A stretch of DNA of 50,668 nt. Source: Streptococcus lactarius (GTDB lineage: Bacteria > Bacillota > Bacilli > Lactobacillales > Streptococcaceae). The stretch is from the NCBI RefSeq assembly GCF_016642265.1, contig NZ_MRXX01000005.1:1-50668 (forward strand), given 5' to 3'. The translations under genes and the position numbers were made by a program. The notes beneath the pieces were generated by a model, which had not been told where the DNA came from, ran no database searches, and saw only the letters and a list, made by a program, of their open reading frames with translations. Below are positions 17,867 through 28,215 of the stretch, one piece after another (the stretch's first letter is position 1; each line of letters starts with the position of its first letter).

Positions 17867-18101
17867 TTTATTCAAAAAATGGGACTTATTCCTAGTTTTA
17901 GAGGATGTTCCTATGCCCTTCTATATAAAAGGATAGAAGAGACTTGTCCTCGGAATAAATTCTCCCTTTTACTTTGGAGAATAGCAGTCAATGAGGAAAA
18001 ATGGATATTGCCCGAGGTTGCCCTTTCTATATCACGGTTATTTTTAAGAGTGGACCCCCTTCATTACAAACCCCTGAATGTAGACATGTAAACAAGAATC
18101 G

Positions 18102-18184
18102 TGTTTGAAATAAACAAAATTTTAGAAAAAATAGCAAAAAAAGAATCAGAAAGGGTTTACAAAAACATTTTTAAATGTTATAAT
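18102..18184 (+). promoter_or_regulatory. lacTFEGX promoter and LacR-type operator
   Basis: TTTACA (18156-18161), exactly 17 bases, TATAAT (18179-18184) with an upstream TGT: a strong promoter. TGTTT-N5-AAACA (18102-18116) upstream is a LacR-type palindrome. The lac genes are thus two transcription units with related operators. Confidence 0.75.
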
Positions 18185-18204
18185 GAAAACATAGTTTGAA
18201 TAGG

Positions 18205-18304
18205 GTGGATCGTAACTGAGTCATATTAGGCGAGACTGCAAATGAATTCGGGAGTAGTAGTATTCTGTTTTCCCAGCTCGTTTGTGGTCTTTTTGCAGTT
18301 TTTT
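18205..18304 (+). promoter_or_regulatory. LacT antiterminator (RAT) overlapping a terminator
   Basis: GGATCGTAACTG (18207-18218) and AGGCGAGACTGCAAA (18228-18242) match the two halves of the BglG/LicT-type RNA antiterminator. The second half shares bases with the left arm of a terminator: ACTGCAAA (18235-18242) pairs with TTTGCAGT (18292-18299) and TTTTTT follows. Binding of dephosphorylated LacT should form the RAT hairpin and let transcription into lacTFEGX proceed, so the operon is induced by lactose transport and autoregulated. Confidence 0.8.
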
Positions 18305-18361
18305 CTGTGTTCTGCCATTCTACCAGTTCGGTTCATAATAAAGTGGAAAGGGGGAGTTGCA

Positions 18362-19195
18362 GTGTATCGGATCGTAAGCCCGATTAATAATAATATAGCT
18401 CTGGTGAAAGATGAAAGTCAAAGAGAGTTAATTGTTACAGGTAAAGGGATTGTCTTCCAAAAGAAAAAAGGGGACATTATTGCTTCAAGCCTGGTGGACA
18501 AGGTCTTTCGTTTAAATACGGAAGAGTCCAAAGAAAACTTTTTAGCTCTTTTAAAAGACGTACCACTGGACTTTATTACGGTAACTTATGATGTGATAGA
18601 CACATTAACCCTGAAGTACAACTATCCGGTGCAGGATTATTTATATGTAACTCTAACTGATCACATTTATTGTACCTACCAGTCTATTCAAACAGGTAAC
18701 TACCAAAGCAGTAAGTTACCAGATGTTTCAAGAGAGTATCCAATTGAATACAAAATTGGTGCTGAGGCTCTGTCCATTTTCAAATCGAAACTACTCGATC
18801 GTTTTCCAGATGAAGAACTTGGAAGGATTGCTATTCACTTTATAAATGCGAGACGTGATGGAGAAGTAGCTCCATCAGTTGAGATTAGCCGTACCAAACA
18901 TATTCTTGACTTAGTCAAGCAGGAGTTGGCTCGAAACCATATCGAACGAACTTCCCTAAATAGCAATTTTTATGACCGCTTTATGGTCCATCTAAGTTAT
19001 TTTTTGGATTATATCGATCGATCCAGAAAGGACAATACCTCTTTACTTGGAATGGAAGAACATCTGAAGATTTCGTATCCTGAGGCTTTTGAAATAGGAA
19101 ATCGAATCTATGATGTGATTGCAAGAGAAACGGGTGTGGATTTATTCCACAGTGAACGCATTTACATTGTGTTACACATTCAACGTCTCTTGTAA
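18362..19195 (+). CDS. lacT: Transcription antiterminator LacT (BglG family)
   Basis: 277 aa from a GTG start (18362) with AAAGGGGGAG upstream. N-terminal RNA-binding CAT domain (VYRIVSPINNNIALVKDES...VTGKGIVFQKKKGD, about 1-60) then two PRD domains (about 65-170 and 170-277) with the regulatory His residues in LYVTLTDHIY, AIHFINARR and YIVLHIQRL. A longer frame beginning at 18242 runs through the terminator and is not the gene. PTS phosphorylation of the PRDs makes antitermination depend on lactose and on catabolite state. Confidence 0.94.
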   Translation: MYRIVSPINNNIALVKDESQRELIVTGKGIVFQKKKGDIIASSLVDKVFRLNTEESKENFLALLKDVPLDFITVTYDVIDTLTLKYNYPVQDYLYVTLTDHIYCTYQSIQTGNYQSSKLPDVSREYPIEYKIGAEALSIFKSKLLDRFPDEELGRIAIHFINARRDGEVAPSVEISRTKHILDLVKQELARNHIERTSLNSNFYDRFMVHLSYFLDYIDRSRKDNTSLLGMEEHLKISYPEAFEIGNRIYDVIARETGVDLFHSERIYIVLHIQRLL

Positions 19196-19238
19196 AAATT
19201 AGTTTGCTCTATCATTAAATTTATAAGGAGGAAATATT

Positions 19239-19556
19239 ATGAATAGAGAAGAAGTCCAATTGTTGGGTTTTGAGATCGTGGCTTATGCTGGCGACGCTCG
19301 CTCAAAATTACTTGAAGCTTTAAAACAAGCTGAAGCTGGCGATTTTGCTAAAGCAGAAGCTCTTGTTGAAGAAGCAGGTGGTTGCATTGCTGAAGCTCAC
19401 AAAGCGCAAACATCTATGCTTACTCAAGAAGCATCTGGAGCAGAAATTCCTTACAGCATCACCATGATGCATGGACAGGACCACTTGATGACAACCATCT
19501 TGTTAAAAGATGTGATTCATCATCTCATCGAATTATATAAAAGGGGAGCTAAATAA
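19239..19556 (+). CDS. lacF: Lactose-specific PTS EIIA component
   Basis: 105 aa, all-helical EIIA-Lac trimer subunit. The phosphorylated His is residue 78 in MMHGQDHLM, with the metal-binding Asp81 beside it. It passes phosphate from HPr to the EIIB domain of LacE. TAAGGAGGAAAT ribosome binding site; its stop codon overlaps the lacE start by one base (TAATG). Confidence 0.97.
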   Translation: MNREEVQLLGFEIVAYAGDARSKLLEALKQAEAGDFAKAEALVEEAGGCIAEAHKAQTSMLTQEASGAEIPYSITMMHGQDHLMTTILLKDVIHHLIELYKRGAK

Positions 19557-21250
19557 TGAACAAACTCATTGAGCTTATTGAAAAAGGGAAACCATTCTTT
19601 GAGAAGATTTCTCGTAATAAATATTTGCGAGCGATTCGTGATGGTTTCATTGCAGGGATGCCTGTAATCCTATTTTCTTCTATTTTTATCCTGATTGCGT
19701 ATGTACCAAACGCATGGGGATTCCATTGGTCTAAAGATATTGAAACTTTCTTGATGACTCCATATAGCTATTCTATGGGCATCTTGGCCTTCTTCGTTGC
19801 TGGGACAACGGCTAAGGGTTTGACAGATTCAATGAACCGTGACCTCCCAGCAACCAACCAAATCAACTACATTTCAACAATGTTGGCTACTATGGTTGGC
19901 TTCTTGCTCATGGCTGCTGAACCTGCTAAAGATGGCGGATTCTTAACAGCATTCATGGGGACTAAAGGGTTGTTAACAGCCTTTATTGCTGCATTCATTA
20001 CTGTTAATGTTTACAAAGTCTGTGTGAAAAACAATGTGACCATCCGCATGCCGGACGAGGTTCCACCAAATATTTCACAAGTATTTAAAGACTTGATTCC
20101 ATTTACATTATCAGTTGTACTCTTGTATGCACTTGAATTAGTTGTTAAAGCAAGCCTTCATGTAACGGTTGCTGAATCAATCGGTACTCTTCTTGCTCCA
20201 CTATTCTCAGCTGCAGACGGATACCTTGGTATTACCTTCATCTTTGGTGCTTATGCCTTCTTCTGGTTTGTAGGGATCCATGGTCCTTCAATTGTTGAAC
20301 CAGCTATCGCAGCGATTACTTATGCAAATGCTGAAGTAAACTTGAAGTTGATTCAACAAGGAATGCACGCAGATAAGATCCTTACTTCAGGTACTCAAAT
20401 GTTTATCGTTACTTTGGGTGGTACTGGTGCGACTCTTGTTGTTCCATTTATGTTCATGTGGTTAACGAAATCAAAACGTAACCGTGCCATTGGACGTGCA
20501 TCTGTAGTCCCAACATTCTTTGGTGTTAACGAACCAATCTTGTTCGGTGCTCCAATTGTATTGAACCCTATCTTCTTTGTTCCATTTATCTTTGCTCCAA
20601 TTGCAAACGTATGGATTTTCAAATTCTTTGTTGATACCTTGGGAATGAACTCATTTACTTCTAACCTACCATGGACAACTCCTGGACCTCTGGGTATTGT
20701 TCTTGGTACGAACTTCCAAGTACTTTCATTCATCCTTGCTACACTTCTTGTTGTAGTGGACGTAGTTATTTACTATCCATTCGTTAAAGTTTACGATGAA
20801 CAAATTCTTGAAGAAGAACGTTCTGGTAAATCTAATGATGAATTGAAAGAAAAAGTAGCTGCAAACTTCAATACAGCGAAAGCTGATGCTATCCTTGAAA
20901 AAGCTGAAGGTGAACCAGCTCAAAACAATATCACAAAAGAAACAAACGTATTGGTTCTTTGTGCAGGTGGTGGAACTAGTGGACTTCTTGCCAATGCTTT
21001 GAATAAAGCTGCTAAAGAATACAATGTTCCTGTGAAGGCTGCTGCTGGTGGTTACGGTGCTCACCGTGAAATGTTACCAGAATTTGACCTTGTTATCCTT
21101 GCTCCTCAAGTAGCTTCAAACTATGAAGATATGAAGGCTGAAACAGATAAACTTGGAATCAAATTGGCTAAGACTGAAGGAGCTCAATACATCAAGTTGA
21201 CTCGTGATGGTAAAGGCGCTCTTGCATTCGTTCAAGAACAATTTCAATAA
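19556..21250 (+). CDS. lacE: Lactose-specific PTS EIICB component
   Basis: 564 aa. N-terminal EIIC membrane domain (about 1-420, roughly 10 transmembrane segments, with [14 protein letters not shown] and NEPILFG motifs), a hydrophilic linker, then an EIIB domain (about 465-564) whose phosphocysteine lies in [11 protein letters not shown]. It imports lactose and releases lactose-6-phosphate. Full length and intact; it is the transport half of the lacFE system. Confidence 0.97.
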   Translation: MNKLIELIEKGKPFFEKISRNKYLRAIRDGFIAGMPVILFSSIFILIAYVPNAWGFHWSKDIETFLMTPYSYSMGILAFFVAGTTAKGLTDSMNRDLPATNQINYISTMLATMVGFLLMAAEPAKDGGFLTAFMGTKGLLTAFIAAFITVNVYKVCVKNNVTIRMPDEVPPNISQVFKDLIPFTLSVVLLYALELVVKASLHVTVAESIGTLLAPLFSAADGYLGITFIFGAYAFFWFVGIHGPSIVEPAIAAITYANAEVNLKLIQQGMHADKILTSGTQMFIVTLGGTGATLVVPFMFMWLTKSKRNRAIGRASVVPTFFGVNEPILFGAPIVLNPIFFVPFIFAPIANVWIFKFFVDTLGMNSFTSNLPWTTPGPLGIVLGTNFQVLSFILATLLVVVDVVIYYPFVKVYDEQILEEERSGKSNDELKEKVAANFNTAKADAILEKAEGEPAQNNITKETNVLVLCAGGGTSGLLANALNKAAKEYNVPVKAAAGGYGAHREMLPEFDLVILAPQVASNYEDMKAETDKLGIKLAKTEGAQYIKLTRDGKGALAFVQEQFQ

Positions 21251-21278
21251 TAAATAGATTTACTGTTGATTGAAGTGA

Positions 21279-22759
<1,481 letters not shown>

Positions 22760-22903
22760 CCTCACTTGAAGGTATCCTATTTTGTTATCAGATACTCTAG
22801 AAAAGGTCAAGGATTTCCATAAAATGGTCTTTGAAAAAGTCTGTATCGTTTGTTTCAATGTAGATTTTTTCCCTTTTCAATAACAAAAAGAAAGGAATTG
22901 ATT

Positions 22904-23788
22904 GTGACGATTGAATTAAAAAATGACTACTTAACTGTCCAATTCCAAGAAGTCGGAGGAGCCCTTTCTTCCATTAAGGATAAAGACGGGGTTGAATACC
23001 TCTGGCAAGGGGATGCAACTTATTGGAGTGGCCAAGCGCCAGTCTTATTCCCGAATTGCGGAAGTGTTCGTGACGATAAGGCTTTGTTTGGTCAAAAAGT
23101 GGGTCAGCTTCCAAGACATGGATTGGTCCGCAAAAAAACATTCCAGGCTCATCCTGTAAACGATCACCAAGTGAAGTTTACAATTGAAGATACTCCAGAG
23201 ATGTTTGAGCAATATCCTTATCATTTTAAGTTGAGTATTTTGTATACGTTGAAAGAAAAATCAATTGTAACAGAATACATTGTTGAAAATCTTTCAGATG
23301 AAGTGATGCCTTACTTTATTGGTGGTCACCCTGGTTTCAATTGCCCTCTTCTTGCGGATGAAGCTTATGAAGATTATTATTTGGAATTTGAAAACGAGGA
23401 AACTTGTACAGTTCCAAAACAATTTCCTGATACAGGGCTTTTAGATGTACAAGATCGTACGCCGTTCTTGCAAGGTCAAAAAACACTTGATTTGGACTTC
23501 AAGATTTTTGAAAAAGATGCGGTAACGCTTGATCAATTGTCCTCAAGAAGTATCCGTTTGAAATCGAAAAAGCATGATAAGGGAATTCAGTTACAATTTA
23601 AGGACTTCCCTCATCTGATCTTATGGTCTACGACCAATAAAGGTCCATTCATAGCTTTGGAACCTTGGAGTGGTCTATCTACCTCTTTAGAGGAATCTGA
23701 CCAGTTTGATCAAAAACGGGATGTTTCATTTGTTGAACCAAAGCAAGCTGATCGAAAGAGTTTTGTCATTGAAGTGCTAGGAATCTAG
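22904..23788 (+). CDS. lacX: LacX, aldose 1-epimerase-like protein
   Basis: 294 aa from a GTG at 22904 with AAAGGAA upstream. Galactose mutarotase-like beta-sandwich: the N-terminus has PVLFPNCGSVRDDKA, and GGHPGFNCPL holds the conserved His. Related proteins (LacX, YeaD-like) are found at the end of streptococcal and lactococcal lac operons; the substrate is unproven, probably a hexose or hexose-6-phosphate anomer. Last gene of lacTFEGX. Confidence 0.88.
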   Translation: MTIELKNDYLTVQFQEVGGALSSIKDKDGVEYLWQGDATYWSGQAPVLFPNCGSVRDDKALFGQKVGQLPRHGLVRKKTFQAHPVNDHQVKFTIEDTPEMFEQYPYHFKLSILYTLKEKSIVTEYIVENLSDEVMPYFIGGHPGFNCPLLADEAYEDYYLEFENEETCTVPKQFPDTGLLDVQDRTPFLQGQKTLDLDFKIFEKDAVTLDQLSSRSIRLKSKKHDKGIQLQFKDFPHLILWSTTNKGPFIALEPWSGLSTSLEESDQFDQKRDVSFVEPKQADRKSFVIEVLGI

Positions 23789-23811
23789 CCTCTATCATAC
23801 TTGTTTATTAG

Positions 23812-23878
23812 CGATAGTCCAAGATCTCCCTCCTTTAAAATAATGTTCAATTGAGACAATTTTTGACTTGGACTATCG
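23812..23878. other. Long hairpin after lacX
   Basis: CGATAGTCCAAG (23812-23823) pairs with CTTGGACTATCG (23867-23878) around a 43-base interior. There is no T tail; the true terminator follows at 23925. Confidence 0.55.
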
Positions 23879-23924
23879 TTGATTGTAGATGATAGCGATG
23901 GAAAGTTTGATTGAAAATAGAAGA

Positions 23925-23971
23925 ACAAGACTGAATGAATGTTATTTGAGATTCATTCAGTCTTGTTTTTT
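23925..23971 (+). terminator. Terminator of lacTFEGX
   Basis: ACAAGACTGAATGAAT pairs perfectly with ATTCATTCAGTCTTGT (16 bp), then TTTTTTA. It faces the leftward terminator at 23987-24038, as expected between converging operons. Confidence 0.9.
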
Positions 23972-23986
23972 ATATGGTGATCATAA

Positions 23987-24038
23987 CAAAAAATCAGCCA
24001 CAGGATCAATGGCATTATCACTGATCCTGTGGCTGATT
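23987..24038 (-). terminator. Terminator of the leftward PTS-GH95 operon
   Basis: AATCAGCCACAGGATCA pairs perfectly with TGATCCTGTGGCTGATT (17 bp). On the minus strand it is followed by TTTTTTGTTATG. Confidence 0.9.
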
Positions 24039-24055
24039 CGTTTATTGTGGTCATC

Positions 24056-24370
24056 TTATTCGACCACTGATTTAATTTGTTCAATGATTTTATCGGCATT
24101 CATTGTACCGTAGTCCATCATATTAATGACTTCCACATGGATATCTTTATCTTTTACAAGGTCCAAGATTGTATCTTTTTGGAAAGCTACTTGAGGGCCT
24201 AAGAAGATACCGCTGATATCTTCTTTAGCAAGTTCCTCAGGTAATTCACTTGTTGGAACTGCATAAATGTGATAATCATATCCTTTTGTTTCTGCTGATT
24301 TGCGTAATTTAGTAACCAGCATACTAGTACTCATTCCAGCTGAACATGCTAATACAATTGTTTTTGTCAT
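24056..24370 (-). CDS. PTS EIIB component, lactose/cellobiose type
   Basis: 104 aa. The phosphocysteine loop is TIVLACSAGMSTSMLVTKL at the N-terminus, the classic P-loop of EIIB-Lac/Cel. It takes phosphate from an EIIA and passes it to the sugar carried by the EIIC encoded two genes upstream. There is no EIIA gene in this locus; LacF or another EIIA elsewhere must serve. AGAAGGATTT ribosome binding site; last gene of the operon. Confidence 0.92.
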   Translation of the reverse strand: MTKTIVLACSAGMSTSMLVTKLRKSAETKGYDYHIYAVPTSELPEELAKEDISGIFLGPQVAFQKDTILDLVKDKDIHVEVINMMDYGTMNADKIIEQIKSVVE

Positions 24371-24390
24371 GATAGAAATCCTTCTTTCTT

Positions 24391-26604
24391 TTATAGTGAA
24401 TAGAAATTATTTTTCTTAAATGAGAATTCTTTACTGGTATTATTCCAGTCGATTGTAACCGTTGTATCTCTTTCAGCAGAGATGCTTAGTTTAGTGACTG
24501 TTGAGTTTTCCCAGTAAATATCTAAGGTTAAACCAGATTTTGTTTTATACCCTTTGAGTGATCCTGTTTCGAAAGCTTTCGGTAAGGCAGGAAGCAAATG
24601 AATTGTAGTCCCAAAATCATGGACAATCATTTCTAGGATACCGTTGACAGCCCCAAAGTTCCCATCAATTTGAAATGGTGGGTGATTGTCTAATAAATTA
24701 TCTAAAGTAGATTTGGTTAGTAACTTTTCGAAATTATTGAATGCTTCAGTAGGACGGTTTAACCGAGCAAAGAAGTTGATAATCCATGCACAGCTCCAGC
24801 CGGTATGACCTCCACCGTTAGCTAGTCTTTTCTCAAGAGTATTGAAACTTGCTTGGAAGAGCTCTGGATTTTTTAATTCATTGATTTCATTTCCTGGGAA
24901 TAAACCAAATAGATGAGAAATGTGTCTATGGCCTGGTTCGGATTCTTGATAATCCGTTTGCCATTCCATGATACATCCTTCAGAGTTGATCTTTGTAGCA
25001 GGAAGATGGTTCAAAATGTATTGATTTCTTTCCTTGATTTCTGATGGGATAATGGAATCTGGTAAGTGGCCAAACCTGGTGAGGAAGTCTCTGACAATCT
25101 GAATATCCATGGTTGGACTAATACAGAGTTGACCAGCTTGTCCATCGTTTGTAATATAGGTATTTTCAGGTGAAACCGAAGGCCCTGTATTGAGTGTACC
25201 GTTGTATTCAAATAAATAGGAGTTTAAGAACTTCCAATTTTCTAGCAATACCTCACCGTATTCTGAAAGGAATTGATCATCATGGCTGTACTCGAAATGT
25301 TCGATAATATCGAGAGAAAGCCAGATGCCCCCCATCGGCCAAATCGTTGCAGGCATGTAGAAATCAGAAGGAGCAGCATCACCGAAAATATCCGTGTTGT
25401 GATGGAGTACGGCCCCATCAACTCCATACATGGATTGTGCCACTTTTTTCCCATTAGGAAGACTATTCTTTAAAAAGTCAAAGAGCGGGAAATGTAACTC
25501 GGAAAGGCCAAGCTTTTCACAAAACCAATAGTTCATCTGAGTATTGATGTTAATGGTGTAGCGACTACCCCAAGGAGGAGTAAAGTCCTTACTCCAAATT
25601 CCTTGTAGGTTGGCTGGGAAACTACCTTTTCTGCTTGATGAGATCAGTAAATATTTCCCAAAGTTAAAGTAAGCTAAGCTAAGAGATGGTGTTACATTTC
25701 CTTCTTTAGCATCGTTTAATGCATCCGGTAGGACGACCGTATCTTTTGCTTCATTTAGGTTTAATGTCGACCGGTTAAACAGCTGACTAAAATCAGTTAT
25801 ATGCTCAGTCTTTAAGGTATCGTATGGAACCTTCTTAGAGGCGCTCAGCTGATCCAGGCACCATTGCCGTGGGTCTTCTGATCGAATGCTTGTGCGTCCA
25901 GTTACGCCGATAACCAATTTTGTTGCATGTTTGATGACAATTCGAGAATCATAATATTCGACTACTCCGTCACAGGAATGAACGTTCAGGCCCATTGCAA
26001 ACTCGATGCCCTGAGTTTTATTACCGTTGTATCCTGAAAGCACTAGTGTATCATCAATCAGTTCCAGCTCATCCAAATAAGATTCACTTTGTCCACTGGT
26101 TGGGCTCCGTCTCATCAAGTAAAGTTCGAGATTAAGATCGCTTCCTTCTATCTGATAGAATAATTCATTTGCAGGATAGGAAATGAAGCAGGTCCGATTT
26201 TCTTGTTGCTTTAAACGGCTGTATGAGATAGTGCAAGTGCCGTCATCAAATTTCAATTCTTTTGAATAGTCGGAATAATCCAGTGAATGAATGGCCTCAA
26301 TATGAACCTGGCCCAGTGGCTCGTAGTGTCTTGGGTGAGGCGATTTTGCAAACAGATACCGTCTTGCCAAGAGATGGGCCTTCTCAATTTCTTGCTGTTG
26401 GAGGGCCTCTCTGATAGGAGCGATGGCATCGATAGCATGTTTATTTAAACGATCAATTTCCCAGCTAGAATACAATGAATCTTCATTCATGTAGAGGATA
26501 TCATGGTTGGGGTTTCCTAAAACCATTGCCCCTAGAAAACCATTTCCCAAGGGAGAAGCGTCTTCCCATGAATTAGCTGGCTTTTTAAAAATAATCTTTG
26601 TCAT
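24391..26604 (-). CDS. Glycoside hydrolase family 95 (alpha-L-fucosidase-like)
   Basis: 737 aa. The N-terminal beta-sandwich domain starts AIFKK-type (KKPANSWEDASPLGNGFLGAMVLG), followed by an (alpha/alpha)6 barrel. Family marks: two Asn of the NINTQMNYW motif (about residues 352-354), SPENTY (about 480), EPGHRHISHLFGLFPG and DGNFGAVNG. In characterised GH95 enzymes these regions hold the catalytic Glu, Asn and Asp residues for alpha-1,2-fucoside or alpha-L-galactoside cleavage. No signal peptide, so cytoplasmic. It sits between EIIB and EIIC genes, which implies that it hydrolyses a sugar imported by this PTS. The weak ribosome binding site lies in the end of the EIIC gene. Confidence 0.85.
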   Translation of the reverse strand: MTKIIFKKPANSWEDASPLGNGFLGAMVLGNPNHDILYMNEDSLYSSWEIDRLNKHAIDAIAPIREALQQQEIEKAHLLARRYLFAKSPHPRHYEPLGQVHIEAIHSLDYSDYSKELKFDDGTCTISYSRLKQQENRTCFISYPANELFYQIEGSDLNLELYLMRRSPTSGQSESYLDELELIDDTLVLSGYNGNKTQGIEFAMGLNVHSCDGVVEYYDSRIVIKHATKLVIGVTGRTSIRSEDPRQWCLDQLSASKKVPYDTLKTEHITDFSQLFNRSTLNLNEAKDTVVLPDALNDAKEGNVTPSLSLAYFNFGKYLLISSSRKGSFPANLQGIWSKDFTPPWGSRYTININTQMNYWFCEKLGLSELHFPLFDFLKNSLPNGKKVAQSMYGVDGAVLHHNTDIFGDAAPSDFYMPATIWPMGGIWLSLDIIEHFEYSHDDQFLSEYGEVLLENWKFLNSYLFEYNGTLNTGPSVSPENTYITNDGQAGQLCISPTMDIQIVRDFLTRFGHLPDSIIPSEIKERNQYILNHLPATKINSEGCIMEWQTDYQESEPGHRHISHLFGLFPGNEINELKNPELFQASFNTLEKRLANGGGHTGWSCAWIINFFARLNRPTEAFNNFEKLLTKSTLDNLLDNHPPFQIDGNFGAVNGILEMIVHDFGTTIHLLPALPKAFETGSLKGYKTKSGLTLDIYWENSTVTKLSISAERDTTVTIDWNNTSKEFSFKKNNFYSL

Positions 26605-26608
26605 AACC

Positions 26609-27907
26609 TTATAAACCTTGTTCTTCTTTTAAGAATTGTTTATCCATTGCTTTGACGAAAGGTAAATATCCGAAGAATCCAACAACGATCAACAAGATTT
26701 GAATGAGTGATCCCATGATATTGAAGTTAGTTGAAATAAATCCGCTCAAGATAATTGGTGTAGTCCATGGAACTGGAACAACAGGAATTGGTGCAATATG
26801 TAATACCGCAAGACCATAAACCAAGAAGAATTGAAGAAGGTATACGAAGATGAATGGAATGAACATGTAAACGTTCATAACGACTGGAAGTCCATACATG
26901 AATGGTTCATGTACCAAGAAGATAGATGGGATCCAAGAGAATTTACCCATAGATTTCGCACGTTCTGATTTACATCCAAAGATTAATGTCAATGGAATTG
27001 CAAAGTTGAAGACACCAGAGTAGACTTCCCAGAAAGTAAGGGAAACGATGTAAGGAAGTGCATGTCCTGTGTTATAGGCATCCAAGTTTGCAGCCATCAT
27101 AGTCAATAGAATAGGTCTCCAAACAACTCCGACAACATTGGCACCATGGATACCGAAGAACCAGAGTAATTGTTGGATCAGGATGAAGATGGCAATTGCC
27201 CAAATACTGTCACCCAAGGCAAGTAATGGTTGGGTAAACATTTGATACATGAAGTCAGAGAAATATCCATATGGAGTTAGAGAGAAGCCGAAGCGAACGA
27301 CCAAGAAGAACAACAATACGACAAACATTGGAATGATAGATGTGAAACTCTTAGTAACATTTTCAGGAATGGCATCTGGTAACTTGATAGTGATATCTCG
27401 TTTAATAAAGTAATGATAAATTTTGAGAGAGATAATTGTAGTAATTAAGGCTGGGAAGATCCCTTGTGCACTAAAGAGGGCAGTTGGAATGACATTGGCT
27501 ACAGAAAGTTTTTCAACAGCTTTTCCAGCGACTTCTCCGGCCCCTTTATAAGAAAAGTTTGAAATTACAAGGAAGGACAAGAAGCTTACAATAATCCCAT
27601 ATAATTTATTGATCTTTAATTGTTCACTATAGGAATTGGCAACAGCAATTAAGATCGTAACGGTCAACATTCCGATAGAAATGGTTCCCAGTTGAGAGAA
27701 GAAATTTACCAAAAAGGTATTGACATTTGGTGCAAACTTATCCAAGAATGGAAGATTGGCCATCAAGATTCCGACTGCACCGACGATTGTTACAGGTGTA
27801 GTGGCGATCATACCGTCACGAATAGCAACGAATTCTTTGGTGCTATTCAGTTTATTAGCAATTGGATTTGCAATTTTTTGCAATTTATCAATGAATTGAT
27901 TAAACAT
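26609..27907 (-). CDS. PTS EIIC component, cellobiose (CelB) type
   Basis: 432 aa membrane permease with about 10 transmembrane segments. GIHGANVVG and HEPFMYGLPVVMN are EIIC-Lac/Cel signatures. The start at 27907 has GGAGG at the right distance; the frame extends 17 codons further without a site. No EIIB or EIIA is fused. First gene of the leftward operon EIIC-GH95-EIIB, divergent from the DeoR-type regulator. The sugar is unknown; the GH95 partner suggests a fucosylated or similar small glycoside. Confidence 0.9.
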   Translation of the reverse strand: MFNQFIDKLQKIANPIANKLNSTKEFVAIRDGMIATTPVTIVGAVGILMANLPFLDKFAPNVNTFLVNFFSQLGTISIGMLTVTILIAVANSYSEQLKINKLYGIIVSFLSFLVISNFSYKGAGEVAGKAVEKLSVANVIPTALFSAQGIFPALITTIISLKIYHYFIKRDITIKLPDAIPENVTKSFTSIIPMFVVLLFFLVVRFGFSLTPYGYFSDFMYQMFTQPLLALGDSIWAIAIFILIQQLLWFFGIHGANVVGVVWRPILLTMMAANLDAYNTGHALPYIVSLTFWEVYSGVFNFAIPLTLIFGCKSERAKSMGKFSWIPSIFLVHEPFMYGLPVVMNVYMFIPFIFVYLLQFFLVYGLAVLHIAPIPVVPVPWTTPIILSGFISTNFNIMGSLIQILLIVVGFFGYLPFVKAMDKQFLKEEQGL

Positions 27908-28215
27908 AAAATTCCTCCGTTTTTCCATAAATAATATAGAAATTAGAATCCTAAACATACTTTTTACATTTAAGGACCAGTGTTAAACGCTTTGAAAATA
28001 AATGAAAAAAATAAGTCCTCCTCCAAAAAAATAAAAATGGTACCATTGCAATTTGCTACCTATATAATATCCTGTAATAGTTCTGAATTCAATAGATGAC
28101 GAAAAGGTTGGTGTAAATTCAAAAATGATCCGTCATTTCTTCAAGAGTATTCAAAAGATGATCTAAATGGTATAATATAATAAAGGTTTTATAGGTAGAA
28201 TAAAGAGGATAGTGT
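27908..28215. promoter_or_regulatory. Divergent control region between PTS-GH95 operon and regulator
   Basis: A rightward extended -10, TGGTATAAT (TATAAT at 28171-28176), serves the regulator. The palindrome ATGGTACCAT (28037-28046) and a cre-like but imperfect GTTAAACGCTTTGAAA (27982-27997) are candidate control sites. The leftward promoter is not clear; TATATT on the minus strand near 27935 is one option. No gene is visible in this gap. Confidence 0.45.

Noticed and set aside
17864..18091. 75-codon frame between lacD and lacT
   Set aside because: It starts inside the lacABCD terminator tail, has no ribosome binding site or recognisable domain, and its codon use is not coding-like.
23889..24113. 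74-codon frame after lacX
   Set aside because: It runs through two strong terminators (23925-23971 and 23987-24038).
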